From positions 1 through 14,959 of the forward strand of contig JAUVYD010000012.1 in the NCBI GenBank assembly GCA_030603265.1: a stretch of DNA of 14,959 bases, given 5' to 3'. Below the pieces are notes generated by a model. It did no database searches and was not told the origin of the DNA. It saw nothing but the letters and a program-made list of their open reading frames with translations. Shown one piece after another: positions 7,901 through 13,675 of this stretch. Each line of letters opens with the position of its first letter. Positions within the stretch are counted from its first letter, which is position 1. Made by a program: the position numbers and the translations under genes. Origin of the DNA: Dehalococcoidia bacterium. GTDB lineage: Bacteria; Chloroflexota; Dehalococcoidia; GIF9; AB-539-J10.

Positions 7901-7948
7901 CGTCTGGCCGGCAAGGAACTCCTTGTCGGGGTCAAGCGGGCCGCTTAG
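4910..7948 (+). CDS. ileS: Isoleucyl-tRNA synthetase, type-2-like with GxHH signature
   Basis: This 1012-residue class Ia synthetase charges tRNA-Ile in the cytoplasm. The Rossmann domain begins GPPTANGSPGIHHILSR. The HxGH signature is replaced by G55-I-H57-H58, the arrangement of some type-2 IleRS enzymes. VPRKAGWDTHGLPVE follows at about 75-90. The CP1 editing domain shows LAWTTTPWTLPGNTALAVSP and GTGIVHVAPSFGEADFEAG. Zinc-like Cys pairs sit at 182/185 (CPRC) and 422/425 (CWRC), with later pairs CPDC and CGRC. KMSKS is intact at 626-630 (GEKMSKSKGN). An anticodon-binding helical domain and a C-terminal domain follow. A start ATG 2 nt after khpB with no strong ribosome binding site suggests coupling. 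The gene is complete and ends the + operon, facing htrA. Confidence 0.97.
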   Translation: MFKGVDSKAKFPDIETQVLRFWKENSIFEKSVESRRERPLYSFNDGPPTANGSPGIHHILSRLFKDIPCRYKTMRGFCVPRKAGWDTHGLPVELEVENSLGLKSKKQIEEYGVAEFNQRCRESVGKYIGQWEAMVERIGHWIDMKDPYVTLANDYIESGWWAINRLWEQGLVYRGYRTTPHCPRCGTSLSSHEVALGYEDDIEDPSVHIKFRITQETLQSAAPALREAIGLDGKRAYLLAWTTTPWTLPGNTALAVSPEADYAVMQGEEDFLIMAAALVETVGLPGYRPVATVPGSVLAGLRYEPLYNPHEFGVPRFGMPVFEAQPRPDVLTYPVIGADFVSLDDGTGIVHVAPSFGEADFEAGMRESLDFVQQVDLEGKVIGSYSFAGKFVKDADPDVTADLNERGLLFRSGTIRHTYPFCWRCGTPLLYYVKRSWYIKTTAKKDRLVSGNLEVNWYPDYIKRGRFGDWLEHNVDWAFSRERYWGTPLPVWECPDCGQFECVGGRADLASKPGVTGYVENMELHRPYVDDVTFSCGRCGARMRRAPEVIDCWFDSGAMTWAQWHYPFEKEDVFKQMFPVDFVCEAIDQTRGWFYSLHALSTMLFDGPCFKNVLCLGHIVDANGEKMSKSKGNMIDPWAVVNEYGADAVRWYMLSSAPSENTHRFSVQVLGETMRRHLLTLWNTYSFFVLYANIDGFVPVKKEAPRLSELDRWVVSELNQLVLDVTKVMDGYNFTQAIRLIEQFIDGLSNWYVRRSRRRFWKSESDDDKLAAHTTLYRCLVTLAGLLAPLAPFIPEEIYQNLVRSVDGDAPESVHLTDYPVADKNEIDEVLNRNMELVMSLASLGRAARAKAGIKVRQPLAMARICVSNDAEKDAVAALGEHIREELNVKDIEFVEGLADDEQECAVASDERYSVGVVTALSDELIAEGLAREIVRRLQTIRRSAGLEISDHIAVFYFGDDALHDVFVSFADYIRQETLSVDLTRTQPPEDACVQTLRLAGKELLVGVKRAA

Positions 7949-7956
7949 CAGCGGTG

Positions 7957-8017
7957 TAGCGGCGGGGAACTCGACTCCGATTCTGCCACAGAGGCGGGCA
8001 ATCGGGTTTCGCCGCTA
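7957..8017. repeat. Inverted repeat between convergent ileS and htrA
   Basis: TAGCGGCG at 7957-7964 and its exact complement CGCCGCTA at 8010-8017 flank 45 nt. The right arm contains the htrA stop codon. A second compact palindrome, AAGCGG-G-CCGCTT, lies at 7934-7946 at the ileS stop. Neither has a run of T, so intrinsic termination is not supported. The long arm could form a stem in transcripts from either side. Functional meaning is uncertain. Confidence 0.35.
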
Positions 8018-9142
8018 GTCCCAGGGTGGAGGGCTCTCCCTGAGTTGAGCCGTTGTGCTCAGTCGATCATCCCCGCGCACGTAGACAATAGCCACGGACT
8101 CTCCCACGGCGCTGCGAATGATTGCCTGAAGAAGGTCGTCGGTGTTCTCGATTGTTGCCCCATCGAGCTCGACGATAACGTCGCCTTTCTCCAACCCCGC
8201 GTGGTCTGCCGGCCCGTCTTTGACGACTTCCACCACAAGGGTTCCCTGCTCCACGGACAGCTTGTTAACTGTTGCCGTGAATTGGTCCACCGTGTAGAGG
8301 GACACGCCAAGCCAGGGCCGCGTGACGTAGCCACTGTGCACCAGTGCCTCGATTATCGGGCGCGCGCCATCAATGGCAATCGCGTAGCTCATTCCCTCCA
8401 CGCCGATGTCGGCGACCTTCACGCTGTTGATGCCGATGACCTCACCTGCCATGTTGACAAGTGGCCCGCCGCTGTTTCCTGGATTGACGGCAGCGGTGGT
8501 CTGAACCAGGTCTCTGAGGGTGTTGCCGCCGACAGTGATTGATACGTTCAACCGACTCACGATGCCCTCGGTCGCGGAGATGCCCTCGCCGAGCGCGTTT
8601 CCTATCGCCACCACCCACTCCCCCACTGCCAGCTCACTGGATTCTCCGAGCGACGCGAAGGGCAGACCGTCTGCCTCGACGCGAATCACTGCCAGGTCAG
8701 TGAGAGCGTCTGTCCCAACGATGCTTGCCGGATACTTGGTGCCGTCAGCGAGTTCCACCTGTATCTCGCTCGCGCCCTCAACAACGTGATTGTTGGTTAC
8801 GATGTACCCTGCGTCATCCAGTATGGCTCCTGATCCCGCGCCTTCGTGCGTGTAGGCCTGATTGAACAGGTCGTACGCCACCACCTCCGTGATGACAGAC
8901 ACGACTGCCGGCCGGACCGTGCTTACGACATCAGCGATGGAAGGAAGGCTCTCGGGTTGGGCGCTGGGAGTCGTGGGAAACTGCCACGAAGGGTCGACGT
9001 ACTGGCTTCGTACGGGTTCCTGTGTGGATGAAGGGACCGTCTCGGTGGGTGGTGATGCGGGCACGACGATGCATCCGGTCGCTGCCAGCAGTCCCAGGAC
9101 GACAAGAAGTGTGACAAGTCTCAACCCGTGCGGCTTGCTCAT
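8015..9142 (-). CDS. HtrA/DegP-like serine protease with one PDZ domain, lipoprotein
   Basis: This 375-residue envelope protease has a signal of the lipoprotein type: MSKPHGLRLVTLLVVLGLLA then ATGC with Cys24. A Pro/Ser/Thr-rich linker follows to about residue 65. The trypsin-like domain (about 68-255) has the catalytic triad His119 (TNNHVVEG), Asp149 (ALTDLAVIRV) and Ser224 (NPGNSGGPLV). One PDZ domain (about 270-365) includes RPWLGVSLY, GPADHAGLEKGDVIVELDG and VYVRGDD. HtrA proteins degrade or refold damaged exported proteins. The ATG start is set by the signal peptide and the promoter 7 nt upstream; there is no Shine-Dalgarno sequence. It diverges from the padR gene and converges on ileS. 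Which DegP/DegS/HtrA subgroup it belongs to is not decided. Confidence 0.94.
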   Translation of the reverse strand: MSKPHGLRLVTLLVVLGLLAATGCIVVPASPPTETVPSSTQEPVRSQYVDPSWQFPTTPSAQPESLPSIADVVSTVRPAVVSVITEVVAYDLFNQAYTHEGAGSGAILDDAGYIVTNNHVVEGASEIQVELADGTKYPASIVGTDALTDLAVIRVEADGLPFASLGESSELAVGEWVVAIGNALGEGISATEGIVSRLNVSITVGGNTLRDLVQTTAAVNPGNSGGPLVNMAGEVIGINSVKVADIGVEGMSYAIAIDGARPIIEALVHSGYVTRPWLGVSLYTVDQFTATVNKLSVEQGTLVVEVVKDGPADHAGLEKGDVIVELDGATIENTDDLLQAIIRSAVGESVAIVYVRGDDRLSTTAQLRESPPPWD

Positions 9143-9149
9143 GTTCAGG

Positions 9150-9158
9150 ATTATAGCA
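9150..9158 (-). promoter_or_regulatory. Extended -10 promoter of htrA-like gene, probably leaderless
   Basis: Read on the minus strand, TGCTATAAT occupies 9158 down to 9150: a perfect TATAAT with the TGn extension. It is followed by 7 nt (CCTGAAC) and then the ATG at 9142. No Shine-Dalgarno sequence fits in that space. No good -35 hexamer is seen 17-18 bp upstream, as expected if the extended -10 compensates. The geometry is the same as at rpsF. Confidence 0.7.
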
Positions 9159-9208
9159 CCAGCGGGCTCGCGGCCGTCCCGGGAGGGGCTGGCGCTTTCA
9201 GAGTGGAG

Positions 9209-9217
9209 TGGTATACT
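9209..9217 (+). promoter_or_regulatory. Extended -10 promoter of padR-like gene, probably leaderless
   Basis: TGGTATACT at 9209-9217 is a TGn-extended -10 (TATACT) followed by 8 nt and the ATG at 9226. No convincing -35 lies at the right spacing. An imperfect palindrome, TGGAGT-GGTAT-ACTTCA (9204-9220), overlaps the -10 and could be an operator for the encoded repressor or another regulator. This is the third occurrence of the same promoter-to-ATG geometry in the window. Confidence 0.6.
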
Positions 9218-9225
9218 TCAGGACA

Positions 9226-9573
9226 ATGCATGATTCGCCTGTCCGCGACTATGTGAATCAACTTCGCCGGGGCCTGGTCGAACCGCTGATGCTTTACATC
9301 ATCGGGGAACTGCCGAGTCACGGATACCGCATCGCCAAAGAGGTGGAGAGACGCAGCAGCGGCTATTTCAAGCTCACTGCCAGCACGGTATACTCCGCGT
9401 TGCGAAGGTTTGAGGACGAGGGATTGGTTTTCAGTAGCTGGCAGGAAGCTGCGAACCGCCAGAGACGGCGCTGCTACTACCTCACTGATAAGGGGAGGCA
9501 GATACTCGGCGCCAGGTTGAAGGAATGGGAACGCTTCTCGGTGGCTGCTGAGAGCGTGATGGCGAGCGACTGA
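9226..9573 (+). CDS. PadR-family winged-helix transcriptional regulator
   Basis: The 115-residue product contains the PadR winged helix-turn-helix: EPLMLYIIGELPSHGYRIAKE, then a recognition-helix region with FKLTASTVYSALRRFEDEGL, a wing with RQRRRCYYLTDKGRQIL, and a short C-terminal helix for dimerisation. PadR proteins usually repress, often in response to small molecules or envelope stress. The frame opens at GTG 9208, but ATG 9226 is preferred because 9208 lies inside the predicted -10 element. It is divergent from the htrA-like gene, so control of that gene is plausible but inferred. It converges on the Fe-S/FAD operon. The ligand is not predictable. Confidence 0.9.
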   Translation: MHDSPVRDYVNQLRRGLVEPLMLYIIGELPSHGYRIAKEVERRSSGYFKLTASTVYSALRRFEDEGLVFSSWQEAANRQRRRCYYLTDKGRQILGARLKEWERFSVAAESVMASD

Positions 9574-9704
9574 CGGGCGGTCGGGTCCCGTTCGTCTATT
9601 GCTGCCTTGTGGCCTTCCTTGAGCAGAACCCCGCGGGCATTTGAGCCCTCGATGTTCCTTCTGCTGCACCGAAATGGCTCTCGTCGGGTTCTGTCGCGCC
9701 TGGC

Positions 9705-9728
9705 AAAACCGGATTGTCCTCGGGTTTT
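9705..9728. terminator. Possible weak bidirectional terminator
   Basis: AAAACC at 9705-9710 pairs with GGTTTT at 9723-9728 across a 12-nt loop. This gives an A-rich 5' arm and a U-rich 3' arm in both directions, between the convergent padR-like gene and the Fe-S operon. The stem has only two G:C pairs, so it is weak. The rest of the gap 9574-9821 holds no supported gene. Confidence 0.28.
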
Positions 9729-9821
9729 CTCCTCACGTCCACTGGACCTGTTGAATCCTGTGAAGTGTCGCAACTGCCCGCAGTGAAGGTCAGTGCGTGC
9801 GGTGGCGTGCGGCCCGAGCGC

Positions 9822-10985
9822 TCATGTGACGAGAGCCTGTTTCAGTATCTGTCCGATGTCACTGACAACTAGCTTGTCGTCCAGCCCCTCGGACTCGACC
9901 GCGCTTGTCAGCATGGTGAGGCATGAGGGGCACGCGACTGCCAGGACTGCCGCCCCAGATTCGTAGGCCTCGCGGACTCGGACTCTGTTAGGACTATCTC
10001 GAGAGCCCTCCAGGAGATCCATGGCGAAGTTGCCGCTGCCTCCACCGCAACAGAACGCGTCTTGTCTCTCCCGGGGCATTTCCACAAGTTCCAGACCGGG
10101 GACTCCTCTCAGTACCTGCCGCGGGGTGTCATAGATGCCGTTGTATCGACCGAGGTAGCAGGGGTCGTGATAGGCGACCTTCGCCTGTGTGTCGCGAGTC
10201 TTGAGCTGTCCGTCTCGCACGAGCTGTTCCAGCAACTGGGTGTAGTGAAGCACCTCGAAATCGGCGCCGAGAGCCGGATACAGGTTCTTCATTGCGTGGT
10301 AGGAGTGGGGGGAAATGGCAATCACCTTGCGCACGCCCAGCTCTCGGAACTGCTGGATGTTGTTGTTGGCCAGCAGTTCGAACAGGGTCTGTTCTCCCAG
10401 TGTGCGAACCTCGTTGCCGCAACATCCTTCGTCGTCTCCCAGGACGCCGAAGGACACCCCTGCAAGCCCCAGCAGGGTCGCGATGCTCTTCGCCATCTCG
10501 CGGGCTTTCCCGTCGAAAGAACCCAGGCACCCGACGTATAGCAGGTACTCGGCACCCTTGCTGTAACCGGGTACGCCGTCTGCCCACTCCCCTCTGGGCA
10601 TCCGTGCCTTCAGCGGATTGCCGATTCGATAGATTTCCTCCAGGAAGCTGCCCACGCGCTGGGGTATCTTCCCCTGCTCCTTCTCCATCATGTCTCTTCT
10701 GGCTGCAATGATCCAATCGACGAGGTCGTTTGAGAATCGCATGATGCATTGCTCCGCGCAGTTCCTGCACGTGACACATGTGTAGAGAATCTCGCCGAGG
10801 TGTTCATCCCACTGGACCTCTCCTCTCAGCCATGCGTTGATGAGCCAGAGACGACCGCTGGTTGAGTAGGTGTCGAATCGAAACCTGACGTATGATGGGC
10901 AGTTGAACTCCGAGTAGGTGCTGTCGAACTTGCAGTACCCGCAGTTGAAGCATCTGTGGATCTGCTTTGTGTAGTCTTCAGCCAT
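9822..10985 (-). CDS. HdrD/GlcF-like (Fe-S)-binding oxidoreductase subunit
   Basis: This 387-residue soluble protein has two N-terminal [4Fe-4S] sites: Cys12, 15, 18 with Cys29-Pro, and Cys70, 73, 76, 80 (CVTCRNCAEQC). Two CCG (DUF224) domains follow. The first has Cys153 and Cys188-Cys189, but its closing CxxC is replaced by PHSY. The second is complete, Cys276-X35-CC(312-313)-X38-CPSC (352-355). In HdrB/HdrD, intact CCG motifs hold non-cubane [4Fe-4S] clusters or serve electron transfer. No membrane segment is seen. The start ATG at 10985 follows GGGAGG (10998-10993) by 7 nt. A TTG at 11000 would be in frame but precedes that site. Its ATG shares one base with the stop of the FAD gene. A role as electron acceptor for the flavoprotein is inferred. 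Confidence 0.9.
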   Translation of the reverse strand: MAEDYTKQIHRCFNCGYCKFDSTYSEFNCPSYVRFRFDTYSTSGRLWLINAWLRGEVQWDEHLGEILYTCVTCRNCAEQCIMRFSNDLVDWIIAARRDMMEKEQGKIPQRVGSFLEEIYRIGNPLKARMPRGEWADGVPGYSKGAEYLLYVGCLGSFDGKAREMAKSIATLLGLAGVSFGVLGDDEGCCGNEVRTLGEQTLFELLANNNIQQFRELGVRKVIAISPHSYHAMKNLYPALGADFEVLHYTQLLEQLVRDGQLKTRDTQAKVAYHDPCYLGRYNGIYDTPRQVLRGVPGLELVEMPRERQDAFCCGGGSGNFAMDLLEGSRDSPNRVRVREAYESGAAVLAVACPSCLTMLTSAVESEGLDDKLVVSDIGQILKQALVT

Positions 10986-12367
10986 CAAGACACCTCCCAA
11001 TTGCCCGGGTTCATGATTCCGTTCGGGTCCAACGCCTTCCTCAGTTTCCCAAACAGCTTGAGTGTGTTGGGGTCCATCATGTCCATGGCTGCCCGTTGCT
11101 CGTCAACGGTTGGTTTCCAGGGGAGCCCTCCGTGTTCCAGTGAGAACTCGATGGCTTCGTCGAGCGCCTTCCTCACCCTGTCCATCTCATCCGAATTCGC
11201 CCTGTTGAACGTGAATGCGAAGCCAAACATCATGCAGTGGCCTCGGCCGATCATTCGAGCCATGACGGAGTAGCCGAGCTTGTACTTCGAGCCTAGTTCC
11301 TCCGTCTTGCGTGCACAATCCGGATACTTCTCAACCAGGATGATGGGGCCCGCATACTGGAATCCGCCGCCCTTTCGCACATCTGCGAACCTGGCGATGC
11401 TCTTCTGGGGCATCTCCATGAACGTCGGCTTGACGTCCGGCATGAGCCACATGAAACCCCCGTCCTTGGCCTCGATATACTCGCTGAGCGCGTTCCAGAC
11501 CATCCGTCTCTTGAACTCCAGTTCCTCGTCAGTATCCCCCGTCAGGTAGATGTCCATGTGGTGGTTGCCCTTGAACATAAGGGGTAGCGGCTGGAACCAG
11601 ATGTTGATGTCCTCCACCATCTCAAGATGAGTCAGCTTGAACACGATGTCCGGTATCAAGTCTGGAAGGTCTGTGACGAACGTCTCCACGTCCCGCAGCT
11701 TCTTGCGCGGGTAGAGCTTGAAGCCGATCTTCGTGATGATTCCCGAAGTGCCTATCCATCCGAGGAACAGTCCTGACATGTCGGGCAACGGCGGTCCCTT
11801 GGAAAACCAGTAGGGCGACATGGAGCATGAGCCGATCTTGCAGAGTTCTCCTGTGGGAAGCACGACCTCCAGGCCTGTCACCATGTCGGAGGTGAACCCG
11901 TACTGCTGCGCCAGGCGGCCCTGGCCATGGATTGCCGCGTTCCCGACCAGCGTTGCCTGAGGTGGCGCGTCGGGAATGCTGTGTCGCAGGGTAGGATGAT
12001 GTCGCTCCAGGTACGCGATTATTCTTCCCTCGGAAGTGCCGCCCTCCACGACCGCGTAGCGGGCCCTCTCATTCACCTCCAGTATCCTGTCCATTCGCCT
12101 CATGTCTACAAGAATGCCGCCGCGCTGAGGAATGGCCAGCCCTGTCAATGACAGCCCTCCGCCTCTGGGGACCACCGGTATCTTCTGCTCATTCGCGAGC
12201 TTGACCACCCGCTGGACTTCGTCGGCGCTGGCCGGCAGTACCACGTAGTCAGGTTCGTGCGGTTGCATCAGGCCAGGGTCCTGTGAGTAGAAGTAGCGCT
12301 CCTGCGCCTGCTGCGAAACGTAACCTTTCCCTACTATTTCGGTCAGCGCACTACTGATATCTGCCAT
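10985..12367 (-). CDS. GlcD-type FAD-binding oxidase/dehydrogenase subunit
   Basis: This 460-residue protein belongs to the PCMH/VAO flavoprotein superfamily (FAD_binding_4 plus FAD-oxidase C). The N-terminal FAD domain (about 38-220) has YVVLPASADEVQRVVKLANE, the pyrophosphate loop PRGGGLSLTG (67-76), VEGGTSEGRIIAYL, and GLFLGWIGTSGIITKIGFKLYP. The C-terminus carries the family end signature LRKALDPNGIMNPGNW. Relatives oxidise glycolate, D-lactate or other 2-hydroxyacids, or alkylphenols. The substrate here is not evident. The start ATG lies within the last 17 nt of the upstream Fe-S gene, behind a GGGGG run. The stop overlaps the next ATG by one base, so the three genes are tightly coupled. 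No transmembrane segment or signal peptide is seen. Confidence 0.92.
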   Translation of the reverse strand: MADISSALTEIVGKGYVSQQAQERYFYSQDPGLMQPHEPDYVVLPASADEVQRVVKLANEQKIPVVPRGGGLSLTGLAIPQRGGILVDMRRMDRILEVNERARYAVVEGGTSEGRIIAYLERHHPTLRHSIPDAPPQATLVGNAAIHGQGRLAQQYGFTSDMVTGLEVVLPTGELCKIGSCSMSPYWFSKGPPLPDMSGLFLGWIGTSGIITKIGFKLYPRKKLRDVETFVTDLPDLIPDIVFKLTHLEMVEDINIWFQPLPLMFKGNHHMDIYLTGDTDEELEFKRRMVWNALSEYIEAKDGGFMWLMPDVKPTFMEMPQKSIARFADVRKGGGFQYAGPIILVEKYPDCARKTEELGSKYKLGYSVMARMIGRGHCMMFGFAFTFNRANSDEMDRVRKALDEAIEFSLEHGGLPWKPTVDEQRAAMDMMDPNTLKLFGKLRKALDPNGIMNPGNWEVS

Positions 12368-13409
12368 ATCCCATTACCCCCTTGGCAGGTTCTTCGCCCA
12401 GCGCGAGCCTGCAGAGCTCAATCATGTGGATAGGCTTCACACCCTTCGCTGCGACCTTCTCGCTCAGCGCCATGTAGCAGTACGGGCAGTTGAACACGCA
12501 GTGCTCGACTCCCGCCTGCAACATGTCCTCTATGTTCTTGCTCTGGTTGTCATTCGCCATGTCACGTCCCTCCGGTCCCATGTTGAGCCTGACGATTGCG
12601 GAACAGCAAAGGGCGTTCTGCCTGTCGTAGGTCCTGTTGACCCGCTCAACTCCGAGCAGGGAGAAGATGTCGTCCACGTAGTGGTCCGTTTCCGGGATGA
12701 GACGGGATGAACAGGGTCTTTGATACGCGACTTTCATGTTGAGAGGCTTCAATTGCCCGCTCAGCTGTTTCAGCCTGTCGTATAGATACTCGAAATAGTG
12801 GGTGACTTTGAAGGGCACAGGGATTCCGTAGGCTGGCGCTAGCGACTTGAAACTGCCGTAGCATTCATCGTGCAGGAAGATAACCTCCTTCATCCCCAGG
12901 GCTGCGATGTTCTCCACCACTTTGGGCAGCCTCTCCCTGATCACTGACGCCCTGGCGAAATGCAGGTACACCACATTGCAGAAGAACTCGGGTCCTATGA
13001 AGAAGGAAGCTGCCACGTCCTCGAAGAGCTTGCCACCAACAAGGTCCGTGAACGCAGGTATGTAGCACAGGGACAGTGCGCGCTCCTGTATCTTGCCGAC
13101 CGAATACCTCCCCACCGGTTCGCAGAGGTTGATCCACTGGTTGGTGATGGCTCGTGGCGCCAGCAGCATACCCTCCTGTTCCTGTCGCTCAACGATCAGG
13201 TAGAAAGGGTGGTTCCCGAACGGGCAGTATTCTTCGCACGCGTAGCAGGTGACGCAGCGGTCCAGCACGAAGGAGTGCTGTCCGTTGATAATCTTGCGCA
13301 TTTCCTCTCGCGCCGTATCGACATCCAGGTTGAGGTGCTTGCAGCGCACGAGGCAATTCACGCCCTCGCACTGCTCGCATTTCGCCTCATCGAACCTCAG
13401 TTCAACCAT
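12351..13409 (-). CDS. HdrB/CCG-type Fe-S protein with two N-terminal 4Fe-4S sites
   Basis: This 352-residue protein is the first gene of the operon. Ferredoxin-like sites are Cys11, 14, 19, 23 (CEQCEGVNCLVRC) and Cys52, 55, 58, 62 (CVTCYACEEYCP). The C-terminal half resembles HdrB. One CCG motif is complete: Cys233-X34-CC(268-269)-X38-CPYC (308-311). The other is degenerate, with Cys115, a single Cys144 where CC is expected, and Cys183 in DECY. The intact motif reads CCSA, not the common CCGG. The start at 13409 is chosen because AGGAG lies 6 nt before it. The frame is open upstream to 13562 without family resemblance. It overlaps the FAD gene by 17 nt. A role in flavin-to-Fe-S electron transfer is inferred. 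Confidence 0.88.
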   Translation of the reverse strand: MVELRFDEAKCEQCEGVNCLVRCKHLNLDVDTAREEMRKIINGQHSFVLDRCVTCYACEEYCPFGNHPFYLIVERQEQEGMLLAPRAITNQWINLCEPVGRYSVGKIQERALSLCYIPAFTDLVGGKLFEDVAASFFIGPEFFCNVVYLHFARASVIRERLPKVVENIAALGMKEVIFLHDECYGSFKSLAPAYGIPVPFKVTHYFEYLYDRLKQLSGQLKPLNMKVAYQRPCSSRLIPETDHYVDDIFSLLGVERVNRTYDRQNALCCSAIVRLNMGPEGRDMANDNQSKNIEDMLQAGVEHCVFNCPYCYMALSEKVAAKGVKPIHMIELCRLALGEEPAKGVMGYGRYQ

Positions 13410-13415
13410 GTGCAT

Positions 13416-13420
13416 CTCCT
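13416..13420 (-). promoter_or_regulatory. Ribosome binding site fixing the HdrB-like start
   Basis: AGGAG on the minus strand (13420 down to 13416) is 6 nt from the ATG at 13409. Another in-frame ATG two codons upstream nearly abuts the AGGAG and cannot use it. The open frame further upstream has no comparable site. Confidence 0.7.
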
Positions 13421-13675
13421 TCCAGAGTTCTGTAGTGGGCCGGACCACTCGACCATTCGGGTCCAGCGGTCTGGCTACGACAGCCTGGCGCAGCGGTTTC
13501 CTGCGAGCGTATTCGGATGCACTTGGTGTCGTCAATAGGCATGCCTGCCAGCCGCGCCTCACAGTGGCGGCGTCGCGCCAATGGTGGGCCGCGCTGCGGA
13601 CCTGAGTGGAAGAACACGTCCTGGCGGGAAGGACGGCTCCTACTCACGCGACGACGCTGGCAGTTGGCAGGGTGG

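Noticed and set aside
8022..8042. CAGGG...CCCTG hairpin after ileS as a terminator
   Set aside because: It lies inside the htrA C-terminal codons, the stem is 5 bp and no U run follows.
9477..9773. 98-codon minus-strand frame between padR and the Fe-S operon
   Set aside because: It overlaps the 3' end of padR, its Arg-rich low-complexity translation matches no family, and no ribosome binding site was seen.
12425..12434. DnaA-box-like TGTGGATAG and similar single hits
   Set aside because: They are isolated matches inside coding sequence with no clustering or AT-rich region, so they do not support an origin.
13410..13562. N-terminal extension of the HdrB-like protein (51 codons)
   Set aside because: The extension has no Fe-S or CCG resemblance, and AGGAG sits at the right distance from the internal ATG at 13409.
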